From positions 124,001 through 188,000 of the forward strand of contig NZ_WRXO01000005.1 in the NCBI RefSeq assembly GCF_009758125.1: a DNA stretch of 64,000 nucleotides, in the 5' to 3' direction. The DNA comes from Chitinophaga oryziterrae (GTDB taxonomy: Bacteria; Bacteroidota; Bacteroidia; Chitinophagales; Chitinophagaceae). Under the pieces are notes generated by a model, which saw nothing but the letters and a program-made list of their open reading frames with translations, was not told the DNA's origin and searched no databases. The position numbers and the translations under genes are program-made. Positions 24,735 through 33,345 of this stretch are shown here, piece after piece. Numbering within the stretch: the first letter of the stretch is position 1; each line of letters opens with the position of its first letter.

Positions 24735-25835
24735 CTAAAACCAGTCTTTCCACACAGGTTCGTATCCTTGTTTTCTTAGCATAAGCGCAATGTCTGCGGC
24801 ATTCCTTTCATCTGAGATCTCAAATTGCTCAAGAGATGAAGTATCGGCAGCATACCCTCCGGGATTAGTTTTGGAGCCGGCGCTGATAGCGGTGATACCC
24901 AGCTTTACAATATTGTCCCGGAATGTTTCATTCTCCCGGGTAGATAAGCTGAGCTCTACTTCCTGGTCCAGTAAGCGGTAGGCGCAAATAAGCTGTACCA
25001 GTTCCCGGTCGTTCATGACAACCTTAGGCGGCAGTCCTCCTGAACATGGGCGTAACCTGGGAAAGGAAAGGCTGTATTTTGTTTGCCAGTAGGTTTTTTC
25101 TAAATACTGAAGATGAAGTGCTGTAAAGAAACTGTCTGTGCGCCAGTCTTCCAGTCCTATTAATACCCCCAGCCCTATTTTATGCACCCCGGCCCGGCCC
25201 AATCTGTCGGGCGTTTCCAGACGGTAATCAAAGTTTGATTTACGCCCTTTGGGATGATGTAGTTTATAATCTTCCCGGTGGTATGTTTCCTGGTATACCA
25301 GTACCGCATGTAATCCCAGGGGAATAAGTGCTGCGTATTCTGCCTCATCCATAGGCTGCACTTCCATAGAAATGCTGGCAAAGTGAGGACGGATAAGTTC
25401 CAGCGCCTGTTTGAAATAATCCAGGCCAACGGTCTGACTGGCTTCTCCTGTTACCAGCAGCACATGATCATATCCCATTTTCTTTATTGCGGCCACTTCC
25501 TGGAGTATCTCTGCCGGGGCCAGTGTTTTCCGCCGGATCTTATTATCCAGGCTAAATCCGCAGTAAGTGCATATGTTCTGACACTCATTGCTGAGATAGA
25601 GCGGGATATACAACTGCATGGTATTACCAAAGCGTTGCTGTGTCAGTTGCCGGCTCAGTTGCGCCATTTCTCCCAGGTAAGGAAGCGCGGCCGGAGACAG
25701 CAATGCTTTAAAATCTTCCAGGGTACGTTTGCGGACATGTAATGCCTGTTCCACATCCGTAGCCGTTTTAGCATAAATGCTTTCTTTTACCTGGTCCCAG
25801 TTATATTGATCAAAAATGTTTTTGAAGCCTGACAT
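24735..25835 (-). CDS. thiH: 2-iminoacetate synthase (tyrosine lyase)
   Basis: A radical-SAM enzyme that cleaves tyrosine to dehydroglycine for the thiazole ring of thiamine. The 366-residue protein has the cluster motif CQNICTYC in ECQNICTYCGFSLDNKIRRK, then LLVTGEASQ, EVQPMDEAEY, and the C-terminal SAGSKTNPGGYA block. I used the ATG at 25835; the frame extends 28 residues further into thiG. Last gene of the TPP-controlled operon and 13 bp after thiG, with which its product forms the thiazole synthase complex. Confidence 0.95.
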   Translation of the reverse strand: MSGFKNIFDQYNWDQVKESIYAKTATDVEQALHVRKRTLEDFKALLSPAALPYLGEMAQLSRQLTQQRFGNTMQLYIPLYLSNECQNICTYCGFSLDNKIRRKTLAPAEILQEVAAIKKMGYDHVLLVTGEASQTVGLDYFKQALELIRPHFASISMEVQPMDEAEYAALIPLGLHAVLVYQETYHREDYKLHHPKGRKSNFDYRLETPDRLGRAGVHKIGLGVLIGLEDWRTDSFFTALHLQYLEKTYWQTKYSLSFPRLRPCSGGLPPKVVMNDRELVQLICAYRLLDQEVELSLSTRENETFRDNIVKLGITAISAGSKTNPGGYAADTSSLEQFEISDERNAADIALMLRKQGYEPVWKDWF

Positions 25836-25848
25836 AAGATAGATGGAT

Positions 25849-26607
25849 TTAATCAAGGAAACCGATAAGCGGACTGGACGCAATCGCCTCTTTATGAGCA
25901 GGCGCCAGTCCGGCCTCATAGGCTAATCTGCCCGCAATGACCGCCAGTTTAAATGCTTCAGCCATAACTACGGGGTTTTTAGACACGGCAATAGCGGTAT
26001 TCACCAACACCGCGTCCGCACCCATTTCAAGGGCTCTGGCGGCATCTGAGGGGCTGCCAATGCCTGCATCTATCACTACCGGGATATTACTCTGCTCTAT
26101 AATGATCTCCAGGAAATCTACCGTCTTTAATCCCTTGTTACTGCCTATAGGCGACCCGAGAGGCATCACTGCTGCCGTACCAACTGCTTCCAGTCGTTTG
26201 CACAGCACAGGATCTGCGTGTATATAGGGCAATACCACAAAGCCCAGTTTAACCAGTTCCTCGGCCGCAGCAAGTGTTTCTATCGGGTCCGGTAACAGGT
26301 AGCGGGGATCGGGATGTATTTCCAGCTTGATCCAGTTTGTTTCCATGGCTTCACGGGCCAGTTGTGCCGCATAGACCGCCTCTTTTGCCGTGCGCACACC
26401 GGAGGTGTTAGGCAACAGCCGGAAGGGCAAATGTTGTAACATATCATCTGCCTCGTTATGCAGGTCTACCCTTTTTAACGCGACGGTTACGAGTTCTGTG
26501 CCGGACGCCCGCAGCGCTTCCTCCATTACCGGCAGCGAAGCGAATTTGCCTGTGCCGGTAAAAAGGCGGGACGTAAAGGTGTGACCGGCTATGATCAAAG
26601 GTTGCAT
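25849..26607 (-). CDS. thiG: thiazole synthase
   Basis: A 252-residue TIM-barrel enzyme that joins dehydroglycine, 1-deoxyxylulose-5-phosphate and sulfur from ThiS thiocarboxylate. Key features are FTSRLFTGTGKFAS, the TVALKRVDLHNE strand with the Schiff-base lysine, LPNTSGVRTAKEAVYAAQLARE, the phosphate-binding GIGSPSDAARALEMGADAVLVNTAIA and the end IASSPLIGFLD. It begins at the ATG at 26607 and follows thiE by 10 bp. It needs ThiS (present in the operon), ThiH (next gene) and a ThiS-activating enzyme not found here. Confidence 0.96.
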   Translation of the reverse strand: MQPLIIAGHTFTSRLFTGTGKFASLPVMEEALRASGTELVTVALKRVDLHNEADDMLQHLPFRLLPNTSGVRTAKEAVYAAQLAREAMETNWIKLEIHPDPRYLLPDPIETLAAAEELVKLGFVVLPYIHADPVLCKRLEAVGTAAVMPLGSPIGSNKGLKTVDFLEIIIEQSNIPVVIDAGIGSPSDAARALEMGADAVLVNTAIAVSKNPVVMAEAFKLAVIAGRLAYEAGLAPAHKEAIASSPLIGFLD

Positions 26608-26617
26608 GACTGGAAAT

Positions 26618-27241
26618 TTAAATGTTGCACAGTTGGATATCATTCATGATGGAAGACACCAGTTGTTTCTTGTCTGTTGTATGCGTAAGCAATCCGCTGA
26701 TGGCAATACCATGAATGCCGGTGCGCATCAGGTCCGGTACATCCGCTGCCAGGATACCACCAATAGCGATAATGGGAATATCTATGTCCAGTGCTTTCAG
26801 TTTCTGCATAATAGCGTAGATGCCTTCCAGGCCCAGGATAGGACTTAGTTTTTGCTTCGTAGTAGTGAAACGGTAAGGTCCCACGCCCACATAATCAGCT
26901 CCGTCCTGCACATGCTGCAGTATATCTTCAAGGGTGTTGGCCGTGCCGCCTACAATAGCGTCACTGCCCATTATTTTTCTGGCCTCAGCGACTGTCATAT
27001 CATTTTTGCCAACATGAACGCCATCAGCGCCTGCCGCTTTTGCTATATGCGGATGGTCGTTGATAATAAGCGTAGCGCCATAATCTGCACAAATGGCTTT
27101 GGCAGACAACGCCTCGCTGGCAATAAGCCTTTCGGGCGCATGTTTAATCCGTAGCTGTACCCAGCGGCAGCCCGCTTCGCATGCAGCCTGGATGTTCTCC
27201 AGGTGCATGGGTTGCGATATGTATTGTAATGTACTGATCAT
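26618..27241 (-). CDS. thiE: thiamine phosphate synthase
   Basis: A 207-residue TIM-barrel enzyme that couples HMP-PP with thiazole phosphate. The conserved blocks are present: CRWVQLRIKHAPE, LIINDHPHIAKAAGADGVHVGKNDM, DYVGVGPYRFTTTKQKLSPILG with the phosphate-binding region, and IPIIAIGGI. The usual Gly-Val-Ser-x-His motif is GGTANT here, still compatible with the family. It lies 1 bp from the second ThiE-like gene and 10 bp from thiG. Of the two ThiE-like proteins in the operon this is the one with full catalytic signatures. Confidence 0.94.
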   Translation of the reverse strand: MISTLQYISQPMHLENIQAACEAGCRWVQLRIKHAPERLIASEALSAKAICADYGATLIINDHPHIAKAAGADGVHVGKNDMTVAEARKIMGSDAIVGGTANTLEDILQHVQDGADYVGVGPYRFTTTKQKLSPILGLEGIYAIMQKLKALDIDIPIIAIGGILAADVPDLMRTGIHGIAISGLLTHTTDKKQLVSSIMNDIQLCNI

Positions 27242-27242
27242 G

Positions 27243-27893
27243 TTAATTAATTTTTCTCCAGATATCCCTGATACGGCAAAACTCTTTTACGGCCTTCTCC
27301 GGTTTTTCCCATATAGCGCCCAGTAGCGCGATACCATCAAACAGCATACGACGGGCCTTACAGGCGGTGCTGTCATTAACACCACCCAATGCCAGCACAT
27401 TCCCTTTGAAACCATTTTTATTCAACCGGAAACTTTCATTAAAAGCCGCAGTATAGCCTTTCTTGGAAATGCTGTCAAACACAGGGCTTAACAGCAGGTT
27501 ATTCCAGTTATTACTGGCCACCTGCAATGTTTCAGCGCTGTGGATACCGGTACTTAATGACCACCCCATTTGCTGATAACTGCTAATGTCCTTTTCCGTA
27601 ATATTTCCCCTGGCCGCTTCCCCGAAATGCAGCCCCTGTAAGCCATAGCGTTCACAGAGGACCGCATGTTCTGCTATCATCAGCCTGGGATAACAGGAAG
27701 GATCTGCCTGTGATAATAACTGTTCATAATCTGTTTCCTGCCAGCCCGGTTTACGCACAAGAATGCTATCAGCCCCTTCTTCCAGTAACTGTTGCCAAAT
27801 GAGCGTTTCACCGGGAATGTTTTGCGTATGGGTGATGATCTGTATCAAAGTCTTTAAATTTGATTTAGAAATACACTTCTCCGCCCTGCTCAT
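27243..27893 (-). CDS. ThiE/TenI-like protein, divergent
   Basis: A 216-residue TIM-barrel protein of the ThiE/TenI group but weaker than the neighbour: DSILVRKPGWQETDYEQLL, LHFGEAARG, IHSAETLQVAS, LLLSPVFDSISKKGY and VLALGGVNDSTACKARRMLFDG. The substrate loop residues of ThiE are mostly altered. TenI proteins of this type act as thiazole tautomerases, aromatising the ThiG product, which is a good guess here. The ATG at 27893 overlaps thiC by 29 bp; a TTG at 27848 would remove the overlap and start MIQIITHTQ, which looks more family-like, so the start is uncertain. Confidence 0.8.
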   Translation of the reverse strand: MSRAEKCISKSNLKTLIQIITHTQNIPGETLIWQQLLEEGADSILVRKPGWQETDYEQLLSQADPSCYPRLMIAEHAVLCERYGLQGLHFGEAARGNITEKDISSYQQMGWSLSTGIHSAETLQVASNNWNNLLLSPVFDSISKKGYTAAFNESFRLNKNGFKGNVLALGGVNDSTACKARRMLFDGIALLGAIWEKPEKAVKEFCRIRDIWRKIN

Positions 27894-29655
27894 TAAAGGC
27901 CGCTGCTTGTGCAGCCATGCCGGACGCTGCGTAGTCCCGTACTTCCTGTGTTATTTTCATAGAGCAGAAATGCGGGCCGCACATAGAACAGAAGTGTGCA
28001 ATTTTCGCGCCTTCTGCGGGTAGCGTTTCATCATGGTAAGAGCGGGCGGTATCAGGGTCCAGCGATAAGTTGAACTGATCTTCCCAGCGGAACTCAAAAC
28101 GTGCTTTACTTAGTGCGTTATCGCGGTGCTGTGCACCCGGATGTCCCTTGGCCAGGTCCGCCGCATGTGCTGCTATTTTATATGCAATTACGCCCTGACG
28201 TACATCTTCTTTATTAGGCAGGCCAAGGTGTTCTTTGGGCGTTACATAACAAAGCATCGCCGTACCAAACCAGCCTATCATAGCCGCACCGATCGCAGAA
28301 GTGATATGGTCATAACCCGGAGCGATATCAGTGGTCAATGGGCCGAGTGTATAAAAAGGCGCTTCACTGCAATGCTGTAACTGTTTCTCCATGTTGGCTT
28401 TGATAAGATGCATGGGCACATGTCCCGGCCCTTCTATCATCACCTGTATATCGTGTTTCCAGGCTATCTGGGTCAGTTCTCCCAGTGTTTCCAGTTCGGC
28501 AAACTGTGCCGCATCGTTTGCATCTGCGATACAGCCGGGGCGTAATCCATCACCTAATGAGAACGCCACGTCATACGCCTTCATAATCTCGCAGATTTCT
28601 TCGAAGTGTGTATAGAGGAAATTCTCTTTATGATGAGACAGACACCATTTAGCCATGATGGAACCACCACGGGAAACGATACCGGTAGTACGTGTGGCGG
28701 TTAAAGGAACATAACGCAAAAGCACGCCGGCATGAATAGTAAAATAATCTACGCCCTGTTCTGCCTGTTCTATCAGGGTATCTCTGAAAATCTCCCAGGT
28801 GAGCGCTTCCGCTTTCCCGTTTACTTTTTCCAAAGCCTGGTAAATAGGCACCGTACCAATGGGCACAGGAGAGTTGCGGATAATCCATTCTCTTGTTTCA
28901 TGAATATGTTTTCCGGTACTGAGGTCCATGATGGTATCAGCACCCCAGCGGCAGGACCATACCGCTTTTTCCACTTCTTCCTCTATGCTGGAGGATACCG
29001 CAGAGTTACCAATGTTAGCATTGATCTTCACCAGGAAGTTACGACCGATGATCATCGGTTCACTTTCCGGGTGATTAATATTAGCAGGGATAATTGCACG
29101 GCCGGCCGCTACTTCTTCCCGTACGAATTCCGGTGTAATAAATTTGACAGGGGTATTGGCGCCAAAGGAATGTCCCTTATGCTGATGCCACAACGGATCA
29201 TCTTTCATCAGCTGCTCCACACACTGGTTCTCCCGAATGGCGATGTATTCCATCTCCGGAGTGATGATGCCTTTGCGGGCATAATGTAACTGGGTGACAT
29301 TACTACCTTTTTTCGCTTTCATCGGAGAATGTAAATACGAAAAGCGCAGGGAATCCAAACGGCTGTCTGCCAGTCGTTCCTGTCCGTATACAGAAGTAAC
29401 GGCAGTCAGCTGATCTACGTCATTACGTTCTTTTATCCAGTTCTCACGCAGGCGGGGTAAGCCTTTGCGAACATCAATTTCAATCTCAGGGTCCGTGTAA
29501 GGGCCACTGGTATCATACACTACAACAGGAGCATTAGGCATTTCCCCTTCAGTGCCATGCGGCCGTGTAGGAGTTAGCGTTATCTCTCTCATGGCTACGC
29601 CATTAACATAAATCTTTTTTGAGCCGGTAAATGGCGCACGTGAAATGGGTTGCAT
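27865..29655 (-). CDS. thiC: phosphomethylpyrimidine synthase
   Basis: A radical-SAM enzyme that rearranges aminoimidazole ribotide to HMP-phosphate, the pyrimidine branch of thiamine synthesis. The 596-residue protein has the family's long N-terminus, the core TIM-barrel blocks VDYFTIHAGVL, SRGGSIMAKWCL, LGDGLRPGCIADAND, IEGPGHVPMHLI and TTDIAPGYDHITSAIGAA, and the C-terminal cluster motif CSMCGPHFC. It is second in the operon, 79 bp after thiS. The next gene overlaps its 3' end. Confidence 0.97.
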   Translation of the reverse strand: MQPISRAPFTGSKKIYVNGVAMREITLTPTRPHGTEGEMPNAPVVVYDTSGPYTDPEIEIDVRKGLPRLRENWIKERNDVDQLTAVTSVYGQERLADSRLDSLRFSYLHSPMKAKKGSNVTQLHYARKGIITPEMEYIAIRENQCVEQLMKDDPLWHQHKGHSFGANTPVKFITPEFVREEVAAGRAIIPANINHPESEPMIIGRNFLVKINANIGNSAVSSSIEEEVEKAVWSCRWGADTIMDLSTGKHIHETREWIIRNSPVPIGTVPIYQALEKVNGKAEALTWEIFRDTLIEQAEQGVDYFTIHAGVLLRYVPLTATRTTGIVSRGGSIMAKWCLSHHKENFLYTHFEEICEIMKAYDVAFSLGDGLRPGCIADANDAAQFAELETLGELTQIAWKHDIQVMIEGPGHVPMHLIKANMEKQLQHCSEAPFYTLGPLTTDIAPGYDHITSAIGAAMIGWFGTAMLCYVTPKEHLGLPNKEDVRQGVIAYKIAAHAADLAKGHPGAQHRDNALSKARFEFRWEDQFNLSLDPDTARSYHDETLPAEGAKIAHFCSMCGPHFCSMKITQEVRDYAASGMAAQAAAFNEQGGEVYF

Positions 29656-29734
29656 AAATTAGTTTTAAATAAGGCAATAAGATTCCTGACGACATTAAGC
29701 CGTAAAATCAAAAAGGTGAAATGCGGGGATGAAT

Positions 29735-29938
29735 TTACCCTCCCTGTGTAGCGCGTATAATAGTTATACTATCTGCGCTTTGCAGCGTTTGTTGCTGCCA
29801 GGTAGCCTTAGGTACAACCTGGCTGTTAATGGCAATAGCAATGCCTTTGTCTGATGGTAATTGAATAAACTGTAAGAGAGCAGCAATGGTTATACCAGGC
29901 TGCACCGCATAAAGTTTATTGTTTACATGCACTTCCAT
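29735..29938 (-). CDS. thiS: sulfur carrier protein ThiS
   Basis: A 67-residue ubiquitin-like protein that carries sulfur as a C-terminal thiocarboxylate to ThiG. The beta-grasp pattern (MEVHVNNKLYAVQPGITIAALL) and the invariant terminal Gly-Gly in IIRATQGG are present. It is the first gene of the operon, directly downstream of the TPP riboswitch. Its activating enzyme ThiF/MoeB is not in this cluster. Confidence 0.94.
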   Translation of the reverse strand: MEVHVNNKLYAVQPGITIAALLQFIQLPSDKGIAIAINSQVVPKATWQQQTLQSADSITIIRATQGG

Positions 29939-30001
29939 GTTTACAGAAATTTAAGTGAAACAATAAACTTTAAGGATGGTAAAAGATGTGAGAGTTCAGT
30001 T

Positions 30002-30098
30002 ACTTTTCCCTACGGCAGTATGAACTGCGTCAGGTCTGAGGGTCTCATCTCAGCTTCCCGGTGATTTATTTCCGGGAAACACCCCTAAAGTGAGGGGT
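30002..30098 (-). promoter_or_regulatory. TPP riboswitch (THI element)
   Basis: On the minus strand the conserved thi-box parts occur in order: AGGGGTG near 30080-30086, CTGAGATGAGACCCTC near 30039-30054 followed by GACCTGACGCAGTTCATACTGC, and the terminal GTAGGGAA near 30006-30013. This is the TPP-sensing aptamer. It lies 60 bases upstream of thiS. No intrinsic terminator follows, so control may act on translation. An ACCCCT/AGGGGT hairpin at 30081-30098 at its 5' edge could compete with aptamer folding. Confidence 0.92.
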
Positions 30099-30119
30099 AA
30101 AGGTAGGGGAAAAAGTCCA

Positions 30120-30127
30120 TATCTTTG
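30120..30127 (+). promoter_or_regulatory. -7 promoter element of the lipocalin-like gene
   Basis: TATCTTTG, an exact match to the -7 consensus, ends 5 bases before the ATG at 30133, so the mRNA is predicted to be leaderless. Confidence 0.5.
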
Positions 30128-30132
30128 AAGCT

Positions 30133-30642
30133 ATGAAAAAATGCATTGTGCTGACTGCATCACTCATTATCCTATATGCGTGCGAACCATCTTCCGGACC
30201 AGCTTCTGCTATCACATCCAGGGACAGTAGTCTGATCGATGTGCCGGACAGTACATCAATGCAGATTGCGGATTCTGTTGCAGTACTTGCAACAACGGAT
30301 ACGGTTACTTATAAGGCAGACCGGTTAGTGGGTAGATGGCTGCAACCGGTGCCGGGGCTGGATAAAGAAAAGCAGGGCTTTCTCCTGAAGAAAAACGGGA
30401 AAGCTGTTTCTATCAACACTTACTCTCTGGTATATGATAAATGGTTATTACAGCATGATACATTGCTGCTGTGGAACCATGCCGAAGGGGTACACAGCAA
30501 AGACACTGCAGCGACTGTAGATACTACGATCATTCAGTCGCTTACCGACACAACGCTGGTGTTATTCCCCATTAAAGCTGTTCCCGGATATCAGGAACAA
30601 TACACAAAAGAGAAGGTTGACGGGAGAAAAGGCAAGCGGTGA
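30133..30642 (+). CDS. Lipocalin_3-type lipoprotein
   Basis: A 169-residue lipoprotein (MKKCIVLTASLIILYACEPSS, lipid on Cys17). After a Ser/Thr/Asp-rich linker, the domain LVGRWLQPVPGLDKEKQGFLLKKNGKAVSINTYSLVYDKWLLQHDTLLLWNH matches the lipocalin-like fold common in Bacteroidota: a GxW-like entry, a Gly-rich turn and paired strands. Ligand unknown. It is divergent from the thiamine operon, separated by the riboswitch region. A short gap of 24 bp separates its end from the end of the convergent membrane gene. Confidence 0.78.
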   Translation: MKKCIVLTASLIILYACEPSSGPASAITSRDSSLIDVPDSTSMQIADSVAVLATTDTVTYKADRLVGRWLQPVPGLDKEKQGFLLKKNGKAVSINTYSLVYDKWLLQHDTLLLWNHAEGVHSKDTAATVDTTIIQSLTDTTLVLFPIKAVPGYQEQYTKEKVDGRKGKR

Positions 30643-30666
30643 AATTCCCCTTTCTCCTTAGCCACC

Positions 30667-30927
30667 TCAGTTATACATCTGCCATAAGGCTACGGCGCAA
30701 GCTACTACGGCCATGAATATACCGGCAGTAGCGACCTGCATATCCTCAGTGCTCCTGCGGGCTTTTATAACGGAAAAACCGCCAATCAGAATGGCCGCAA
30801 TACCAAATACAAGGGCAGTGCCCGGATTTTTTGCTGCGTAAGCGTAAATAGCAGCAAACACGCCTGCAAACATGGATACGAAGCAGGCAATTTTAGTGCT
30901 TCTGGTGGTGGTGGTGTGCTGTTGCAT
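30667..30927 (-). CDS. small three-helix membrane protein
   Basis: An 86-residue protein of unknown function with hydrophobic segments at about 13-31, 37-53 and 66-84 and short charged turns (IKARRSTEDM). There is no family motif that I recognise. It lies 3 bp from the end of the sterol desaturase-like gene on the same strand, so it is likely its operon partner, downstream of it. The codon pattern and overlap-free packing support a real gene. Confidence 0.7.
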   Translation of the reverse strand: MQQHTTTTRSTKIACFVSMFAGVFAAIYAYAAKNPGTALVFGIAAILIGGFSVIKARRSTEDMQVATAGIFMAVVACAVALWQMYN

Positions 30928-30930
30928 AAA

Positions 30931-31755
30931 TTATGGATTTGAATTAGAGAACTGTGTACTGTTTTTCTCCCATGGCAGTTTCAGCAACGATCCGATCTCC
31001 TGATAACGGTCATCCTGGTATTCATCCAGTCCATAACGGATAGACGTAGTATCCTGTATTTTTACAAACGTGCCGAAAAGTCGATCCCACAGGGAAAATA
31101 TATTTGCATAATTAGCGTCTGTTTCCGGTTGGTAATGGCTATGATGCACCTTGTGCATATCGGGCGATACGATAATCCAGCTAAGGGTATTATCAAGCCA
31201 TTTGGGCAAATGGATATTCGCGTGATTAAACTGCGCCATAAAGGCGGAAATAGTCTGATACAGCATTACCATCCAGATGGGTACTCCCATCGTAATAATT
31301 GCCAGGAAAAGGGCTATTACGCGGAAAAAACTTTCTACCGGATGATGCCGGAGAGCCGTGGTTGCATCAATCGCATTATCTGTATGATGGATCTTATGGA
31401 AATGCCACATCCAGCCAATTTTATGCTGGATGAAATGCACGAGATAGGCCCCGATAAAATCCAGCATCAATAATGCCAGTATACAATGTAACCACAGAGG
31501 AAGATGTACGATATACAGCAGACCAAACTGCTCGCGGCCGGTCCATTCAGAGGCTTTCACGATCAGGAATGCAAAGCCCAGATTTACGATTACAGTAGTT
31601 AATGTAAAAAACAGATTCGTGCCGGCATGGCGGTAGCGGTTGCTTTTAAAGGATAAACGCGGAATAGCGCCTTCTATAATCCAAAGCAATACAAGGCCGC
31701 CTACCAGAAAGGCAGTACGATACCAGGAAGGAATGTTATCAAAAAACGCTTCCAT
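30931..31755 (-). CDS. sterol desaturase/fatty acid hydroxylase family protein
   Basis: A 274-residue membrane-bound di-iron enzyme. The eight-histidine clusters are complete: LVHFIQHKIGWMWHFHKIHHT for the first two and LRHHPVE then HKVHHSHYQPETDANY for the last. Four hydrophobic segments surround them. Members hydroxylate or desaturate lipids; bacterial ones act on sterol-like, carotenoid or fatty-acyl substrates, and which one here is unknown. It is convergent to nothing on its right side; dnaN starts further right on the same strand but has its own promoter. Confidence 0.87.
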   Translation of the reverse strand: MEAFFDNIPSWYRTAFLVGGLVLLWIIEGAIPRLSFKSNRYRHAGTNLFFTLTTVIVNLGFAFLIVKASEWTGREQFGLLYIVHLPLWLHCILALLMLDFIGAYLVHFIQHKIGWMWHFHKIHHTDNAIDATTALRHHPVESFFRVIALFLAIITMGVPIWMVMLYQTISAFMAQFNHANIHLPKWLDNTLSWIIVSPDMHKVHHSHYQPETDANYANIFSLWDRLFGTFVKIQDTTSIRYGLDEYQDDRYQEIGSLLKLPWEKNSTQFSNSNP

Positions 31756-31945
31756 ACGGGAATTTAATTTGCGGGATAAACAAGACCGGGGAAATAACGT
31801 CGTTACTGTCCTTTTGTACCTTAATTTCTACGATAAATTACGACTTTTTTTGCTCTCAAACGCTTGCTGGAAAAGAAAAAAGCAACCTCCTTGTGAGAGA
31901 TTGCTTTACAAATAAATATTAGTTATCAGTTGTTGTCCTGCCTGC

Positions 31946-33064
31946 TTAATTGTTTAACATCAGCGGCATCACCAGCATCAGGAGATCTTCGTTTTCTTCT
32001 TTTTCGGAAGGTCTGAGGATACCTGCTTTGGTAGGAGTAGATAATTCGATAGTGATCTCATCACCTTCTGCTGCGTTCAGCATTTCTATCAGGAACTTGG
32101 CGTTAAAGGCGATCTGCATGTCTTCGCCGGTGTACTGGCAGTTCATACGTTCGTTACCTTCAAAGGAGAAGTCTACATCCTGTGCAGAAAGCTGGAGTTC
32201 GCTGCCGGTAATGTTCAAGGCTACCTGGTTAGTGCTTTTATTAGAGAATACACTGATACGTTTCAGTGCGTTCTGGAAATCGCTCTTTACCAGGGTAAGG
32301 CGGTAAGGGTTATCTTTTGGAATAACCACTTTATAATCCGGGAAGCGGGCGTCGATCAGACGACAGATCATCTGTGAGCCATCATGAGATACAAAGAAGT
32401 GATTCTGGCTATATGATATTTTCAGTTCACTCTCGTTATCCGGTAGGGATGATTTCAGCAGGTTCAGCGGCTTTTTAGGCACGATGAAAGTTTCTGCTTT
32501 AGGGCATTCAATGCCTGTTCTTACATATTTTACCAGTCTGTGAGCATCTGTGGCCACAAAGGTGAGGCTGTTGACGGTCAGTTCAAAGAACACGCCTGTC
32601 ATAGCAGGACGAAGATCGTCGTTGCTCACCGCAAACAGTGTTTTGTTGATAGCAGTTACCAATGCAGTAGAAGGAAGTGTGAAAGAGGTAGTGTCATCGG
32701 CAGTAGGCTCTTTCGGGAAGTTCTCCGGATTTTCGCCCATTACCTTGTACTTACCATTATCCGAAGTAATCTCAACTGCATAAGAGTTCAGATCTATATG
32801 GAAAGTCAATGGCTGGTCGGGCAGATTCTTGAGAGAATCCATCAGGATCTTCGCCGGGATACAAATACGGCCGGTTTCTTTGGCTTCTACCTCCAGCTTT
32901 ACCTTCATTACAGTTTCCAGGTCTGTAGCCACTACAGTTAGTTCGTTTTTGTCAATCAGGAAAAGGAAATCCTCCAGGATTGGCAATACGGTATTGGAGT
33001 TAATCACACCGCTGATCTGCTGCAATTGTTTTAACAAAGTAGAGGAAGAAACGATAAACTTCAT
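31946..33064 (-). CDS. dnaN: DNA polymerase III beta subunit (sliding clamp)
   Basis: The ring-shaped processivity clamp of DNA polymerase III. The 372-residue protein has the three repeated clamp domains, beginning MKFIVSSSTLLKQLQQISGVI and with LPNPTDDT-like spacing, NKTLFAVSNDDLRPAMTGVFFE in domain 2, and the C-terminal VMPLML, which is the hydrophobic binding pocket strand used by polymerases. It stands alone here, not next to dnaA, and has a strong promoter of its own. Confidence 0.97.
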   Translation of the reverse strand: MKFIVSSSTLLKQLQQISGVINSNTVLPILEDFLFLIDKNELTVVATDLETVMKVKLEVEAKETGRICIPAKILMDSLKNLPDQPLTFHIDLNSYAVEITSDNGKYKVMGENPENFPKEPTADDTTSFTLPSTALVTAINKTLFAVSNDDLRPAMTGVFFELTVNSLTFVATDAHRLVKYVRTGIECPKAETFIVPKKPLNLLKSSLPDNESELKISYSQNHFFVSHDGSQMICRLIDARFPDYKVVIPKDNPYRLTLVKSDFQNALKRISVFSNKSTNQVALNITGSELQLSAQDVDFSFEGNERMNCQYTGEDMQIAFNAKFLIEMLNAAEGDEITIELSTPTKAGILRPSEKEENEDLLMLVMPLMLNN

Positions 33065-33088
33065 GTGATATTATTATTTGAAAGCAAA

Positions 33089-33121
33089 CAAAGATAGAAA
33101 GTTTTGCCAATCTACAAAGAA
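33089..33121 (-). promoter_or_regulatory. dnaN promoter
   Basis: A -7 box TATCTTTG (33096 to 33089 on the minus strand) with a TTTG -33 box 18 bases upstream (about 33118-33115), the best-spaced Bacteroidota promoter in the window. The start lies about 20 bases before the ATG at 33064. Confidence 0.7.
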
Positions 33122-33292
33122 GCGGACTGTAAACAACAGACTAATCAGGAAATACAAATATTACCCTAAAATGCAATGTTGAATAAAATAGCATTTATTG
33201 GGCTTATTATTGAGGGATATTCAAAAATTGAGCCTGTATTTCGAATGTTCTGAAAAAATGTAGTGTTTCTTTTAAATGATCTGCATATCCGT

Positions 33293-33300
33293 TAGCTTTG
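33293..33300 (+). promoter_or_regulatory. -7 promoter element of the aminotransferase
   Basis: TAGCTTTG, an exact consensus -7 box, 45 bases before the ATG at 33346. A T-rich tract stands where the -33 box should be. Confidence 0.5.
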
Positions 33301-33345
33301 CGGACTCAAAAAAAATATTTCTAAAACTTAAAAATCTTTTGGGTT

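Noticed and set aside
27848..27893. Frameshift or fusion between thiC and the ThiE-like gene
   Set aside because: thiC ends normally after its C-terminal cluster motif, and the overlap of 29 bp is in a different frame; an alternative TTG start removes it.
29939..30001. Terminator hairpin for the TPP riboswitch
   Set aside because: I found no GC stem followed by T residues between the aptamer and thiS; control is therefore left as translational or unknown.
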